A DNA stretch of 8,235 nt from Planctomycetaceae bacterium (GTDB lineage Bacteria; Planctomycetota; Phycisphaerae; Phycisphaerales; SM1A02), in contig JAIYCA010000310.1 of assembly GCA_027488265.1 (NCBI GenBank), positions 1 through 8,235 on the forward strand, read 5' to 3'. The notes under the pieces are model-generated. The model was not told the DNA's origin, did not search any database, and saw only the letters and a program-made list of their open reading frames with translations. Positions 6,069 to 8,235 of this stretch are shown piece by piece. Numbering within the stretch: position 1 is the first letter of the stretch; every line of letters starts with the position of its first letter. The translations under genes were made by a program, and so were the position numbers.

Positions 6069-7760
6069 CTACGGCTTTGCCGCCGCCGGTGCTTCCACGA
6101 TCGGTCGTTTGGGTCCGACGGTCGCGCCCTGCATGACTCGACCTTGGCGGCTTTGCATGCCATCCTCGGTGATCGGTGTTTGCTTCACGTGCACATTGGG
6201 ATCCACTGTGTAGATCACCTGCGTCGGCGTGCGACGCGTGCCGTCGTACTTCGCAATCCAGCGCCCTGCGAGATAGGTGAAGTCCTCAAGCCGCCCCGCG
6301 CTTTCCGGTGCAACGCCCTCAAGTATGAGCGTGTACGGCCGGCCAATCTCGAAACCATCGAGGAGTGTCGGTTGAATGCCGAGGGCTCGATTTGGGGCGC
6401 CCCTTGCGACGGGCCACGTGCGCTCTTCCTGCTCGATCGATGCGGAGAGCGCAACAACCAATCCGTTGACCGTACCAAAGTTCTCAAGCGTGAATGATGC
6501 GCTCGGGACGCCATCGGCGTTTGCGACGATGTTCACCATGAGTGGTTCGAGTGACGCGCGCACCATTTCACTCGCGTTCGGATCCGTAGCCGGAACCGCG
6601 CGGAGCTTCGTTGGATCGACGCGTTCCACACGAATCTCCCACGTGTGATCGACGACGCCTTCGAGTGTGCCTGGTTCGATCGGGGTTGTTCGCCGGCCGA
6701 GCCGACCAGCCGATACGTGTCCAACGCGCGCCTCGATGCGTAGCGTGCCATCCCACTCTGCGTCGGCGAGCGGCGCACGAAGCGGAATGTCCGTTCCAAA
6801 CGTCGCGTCAAGTTCGTATGTGCGCGACTTCCCCTCGATCGTTGGAACGAGTGACATCATGCGAACAGATGCACCGTCGCGTCGACCGTAGGAAACATCT
6901 GCAGATTCCAGCGCAAACTTGCGGCGCAACAGTTCGACACTTTCCTCGACGAGCGCGATTCGAGTCTCATCCCTGTATTGCCTAGGTACATGTTTCACGG
7001 CAATCACAGGGCCGCGCAGAAATGCACGCATTGCTTCTGGATCCGCGATGATCGGCTCGAGCAGAATCGGCGGAAGCCTCATGCTTGCACCGAATGCGCG
7101 CGGAAACGAAGCCGCAAGCGCGGGATTCGCGCGCAGTGCAACTGCGAGTGCGCGGCCGAATCTTTCAGACGCCTCATCGCTCGGGAGTGAGGGCGTCGAG
7201 GTTGCTCCGCCCCACGTCACGACATGAGCGAGATATGCGACAGCGAGTGCCTGAACTTCAGGTTCGCGCTCGATTCGTTCCGCAAAGCGAAGCCATGCCG
7301 TGTCAGTTCCCTGTTCGGTCGGCGCTTGAAGCATCTCATGGAGTCGCTCCATCTCCATGTGTTGCGGGTTCTTCAGAGCCACGTCGATGGCGACATCGAT
7401 GCCACCCGATCGCAGCGCCTTCGCTTTCAAGTCGGGCAGTGAAAGTGCGAGGCCGTACATCGTTGGCACGAATACGATGCCCACGACTGCAACGATCAGC
7501 GCTCCCCAGCGAGGCCGCCACAGACCGACGGTAAGGGCGCGCTTTGCGGTCGTTGTTGCGCCGCATTCGCTACAAGCCGCGGGAACCGGTTGGCCGAACA
7601 CATATTGATGTCGGCAACGTCGACAGCGGATGTCGAGCCCCTCGCGTCGGCCGCCAAGTCCGATGCCAAGAAAGACGAGCGCGATCGCGGCAAGCGGCGT
7701 GCTCGCGTGGAGGACGGGCATGACCAACCAGTCGGGAATGGCGAGAATCAGGTTCGACAT
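6069..7760 (-). CDS. Membrane-anchored zinc-ribbon protein, function unknown
   Basis: I do not recognise a family for this 563-residue protein. A hydrophobic segment (about 20-37) is followed by a zinc ribbon (CRRC 46-49, CSEC 63-66) and a second hydrophobic segment (about 86-106). The remaining 450 or so residues are soluble: first a helical-looking part rich in Ala, Glu and Arg, then a part from about residue 270 that looks beta-rich, with alternating hydrophobic residues. With two helices enclosing the ribbon, ribbon and large domain would lie on opposite sides of the cell membrane; the orientation is not determined. The start at 7760 is chosen because longer frames run upstream into the palindromic element and would begin at a GTG inside it. 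A weak GAAGAG lies about 11 nt upstream. The gene stands alone on the minus strand, flanked by copies A and B of the palindrome. Confidence 0.85.
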   Translation of the reverse strand: MSNLILAIPDWLVMPVLHASTPLAAIALVFLGIGLGGRREGLDIRCRRCRHQYVFGQPVPAACSECGATTTAKRALTVGLWRPRWGALIVAVVGIVFVPTMYGLALSLPDLKAKALRSGGIDVAIDVALKNPQHMEMERLHEMLQAPTEQGTDTAWLRFAERIEREPEVQALAVAYLAHVVTWGGATSTPSLPSDEASERFGRALAVALRANPALAASFPRAFGASMRLPPILLEPIIADPEAMRAFLRGPVIAVKHVPRQYRDETRIALVEESVELLRRKFALESADVSYGRRDGASVRMMSLVPTIEGKSRTYELDATFGTDIPLRAPLADAEWDGTLRIEARVGHVSAGRLGRRTTPIEPGTLEGVVDHTWEIRVERVDPTKLRAVPATDPNASEMVRASLEPLMVNIVANADGVPSASFTLENFGTVNGLVVALSASIEQEERTWPVARGAPNRALGIQPTLLDGFEIGRPYTLILEGVAPESAGRLEDFTYLAGRWIAKYDGTRRTPTQVIYTVDPNVHVKQTPITEDGMQSRQGRVMQGATVGPKRPIVEAPAAAKP

Positions 7761-7797
7761 GGGGCAGCTCTTCGGTGGGACTGGTCGTGCGTGCGTA

Positions 7798-7803
7798 ATC
7801 CTA
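7798..7803 (-). promoter_or_regulatory. Possible -10 element for the minus-strand membrane gene
   Basis: On the minus strand TAGGAT fits the TAnnnT -10 pattern and would give a leader of roughly 30 nt before the ATG at 7760. No recognisable -35 box is seen at the expected distance, where the end of the palindromic element lies instead. A low-confidence pattern match. Confidence 0.22.
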
Positions 7804-7823
7804 CTTGGAGGGTGCGTTTCGGA

Positions 7824-7879
7824 GGTGCACGGCACGTGCCGCCCAGTGCCTGGCACTGCATGGCACGTGCCGTGCACTG
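7824..7879. repeat. Palindromic element, copy B (divergent gap)
   Basis: Second copy of the element: 16-bp arms at 7825-7840 and 7862-7877 identical to those of copy A, and a 21-nt spacer differing from A at two positions (7841 G for A; 7851 T for A). The inner AGTGC/GCACT hairpin is kept. It lies between the divergent starts at 7760 (minus) and 7924 (plus), so it cannot be explained as a 3' terminator in the way copy A might be. Similarity stops at or within a few bases of the arms. Confidence 0.9.
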
Positions 7880-7911
7880 TCTGGCACGCCGTTCTTCTGC
7901 GCGCACCCCGT

Positions 7912-7917
7912 TATCCT
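7912..7917 (+). promoter_or_regulatory. Possible -10 element of a leaderless GAF-gene transcript
   Basis: TATCCT ends 6 nt before the ATG at 7924, so transcription starting at the normal distance would begin at or next to the start codon. There is no Shine-Dalgarno sequence in front of that ATG, which agrees with a leaderless mRNA. A -35 box is not evident. Confidence 0.35.
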
Positions 7918-7923
7918 CGCGAC

Positions 7924-8235
7924 ATGCAACCCGCGCAGCAAGGTTTTTCCTCCAACGATCTCGAACTGCTCGCCGCCATTCTTCGGGAGTTCGCCGCCGA
8001 CAGTGGCACGGTGCACGCAATCGGAACCGACGGCGCGCTGCACCTTCGCGTTGCGATCGGTATTCCCGAGCCTGTGCTTGCGATCGTGCAATTCGTACCG
8101 ATGGGGAAGGGCATGGCGGGCCTCGCTGCCGAGCGAAAGTGCGCTGTCAACTCCTGCAACATTCAACAAGACACGACCGGTGATGTTCGACCGGGCGCAC
8201 ATGCACCAGGTCTCGCCGGAAGTGTCGCAGTGCCA
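7924..8235 (+). CDS. GAF-domain protein, 3' end cut by window edge
   Basis: The first 104 codons of a protein that runs off the right edge with no stop codon. After a short N-terminal helix (about 11-25), residues about 28-104 read like a GAF domain: alternating strands, the GKGMAGLAAER segment at 61-71, CNIQQD at 78-83, the RPGA turn at 89-92 and a GSVAVP strand at the end. This GKGxAGLAAER...RPGA pattern is, from memory, common among single-domain GAF proteins of planctomycetes and relatives. GAF domains bind small molecules and often act in signalling; neither the ligand nor any partner domain can be told from the fragment. The gene diverges from the minus-strand membrane gene, with palindrome copy B between them. 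The ATG at 7924 is preferred because the frame fits the domain and the upstream bases are intergenic. Confidence 0.75.
   Translation, partial: MQPAQQGFSSNDLELLAAILREFAADSGTVHAIGTDGALHLRVAIGIPEPVLAIVQFVPMGKGMAGLAAERKCAVNSCNIQQDTTGDVRPGAHAPGLAGSVAVP

Noticed and set aside
7761..7877. GTG-initiated extension of the minus-strand membrane protein
   Set aside because: The extension begins inside palindrome copy B and translates repeat DNA; the ATG at 7760 leads directly into a plausible membrane protein.
8005..8016. GGCACGGTGCAC inside the GAF gene, resembling the palindrome arm modules
   Set aside because: It is short, lies in coding sequence and lacks the rest of the element; most likely chance.

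Overview
The window looks like a stretch of chromosome from a GC-rich planctomycete, probably of the Phycisphaerae type. This is inferred from several features: a secreted FG-GAP beta-propeller protein, two membrane proteins carrying CxxC zinc ribbons, a NagB/PIG-L fusion enzyme, a GAF protein, and the general weakness of Shine-Dalgarno sequences. No ribosomal or other definitive marker is present, so the placement is tentative.

Layout: (1) 1-1143, + strand: chorismate synthase (aroC), cut by the left edge; its reading frame is already open at base 1 and carries the GESHG motif. (2) 1144-1316: short intergenic region ending in an array of 13-14 bp repeats, each of which supplies an ATG. (3) 1317-3395, +: fusion of a glucosamine-6-phosphate deaminase (NagB) domain with a PIG-L zinc deacetylase domain. 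(4) 3473-4636 and 4641-5963, +: an apparent two-gene unit of a four-helix membrane protein with two zinc ribbons and a seven-bladed FG-GAP/VCBS propeller protein. (5) 6069-7760, - strand: a second membrane-anchored zinc-ribbon protein. It is bracketed by two nearly identical 53-bp palindromic elements (5993-6045 and 7825-7877). (6) 7924-8235, +: the start of a GAF-domain protein, cut by the right edge, possibly on a leaderless transcript. No gene-free stretch exceeds 300 bases and no RNA genes were seen.

Metabolically, aroC belongs to the shikimate pathway, and the NagB/PIG-L protein suggests deacetylation and deamination of amino sugars. There is no clear functional link between these and the membrane, propeller and GAF genes. 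The two most unusual signals are non-coding: the paired, nested palindromic elements around the 6069-7760 gene, and the ATG-bearing tandem repeat at the start of the deaminase gene, which puts start codons in all three frames and ends in an ATGA overlap with the chosen start.
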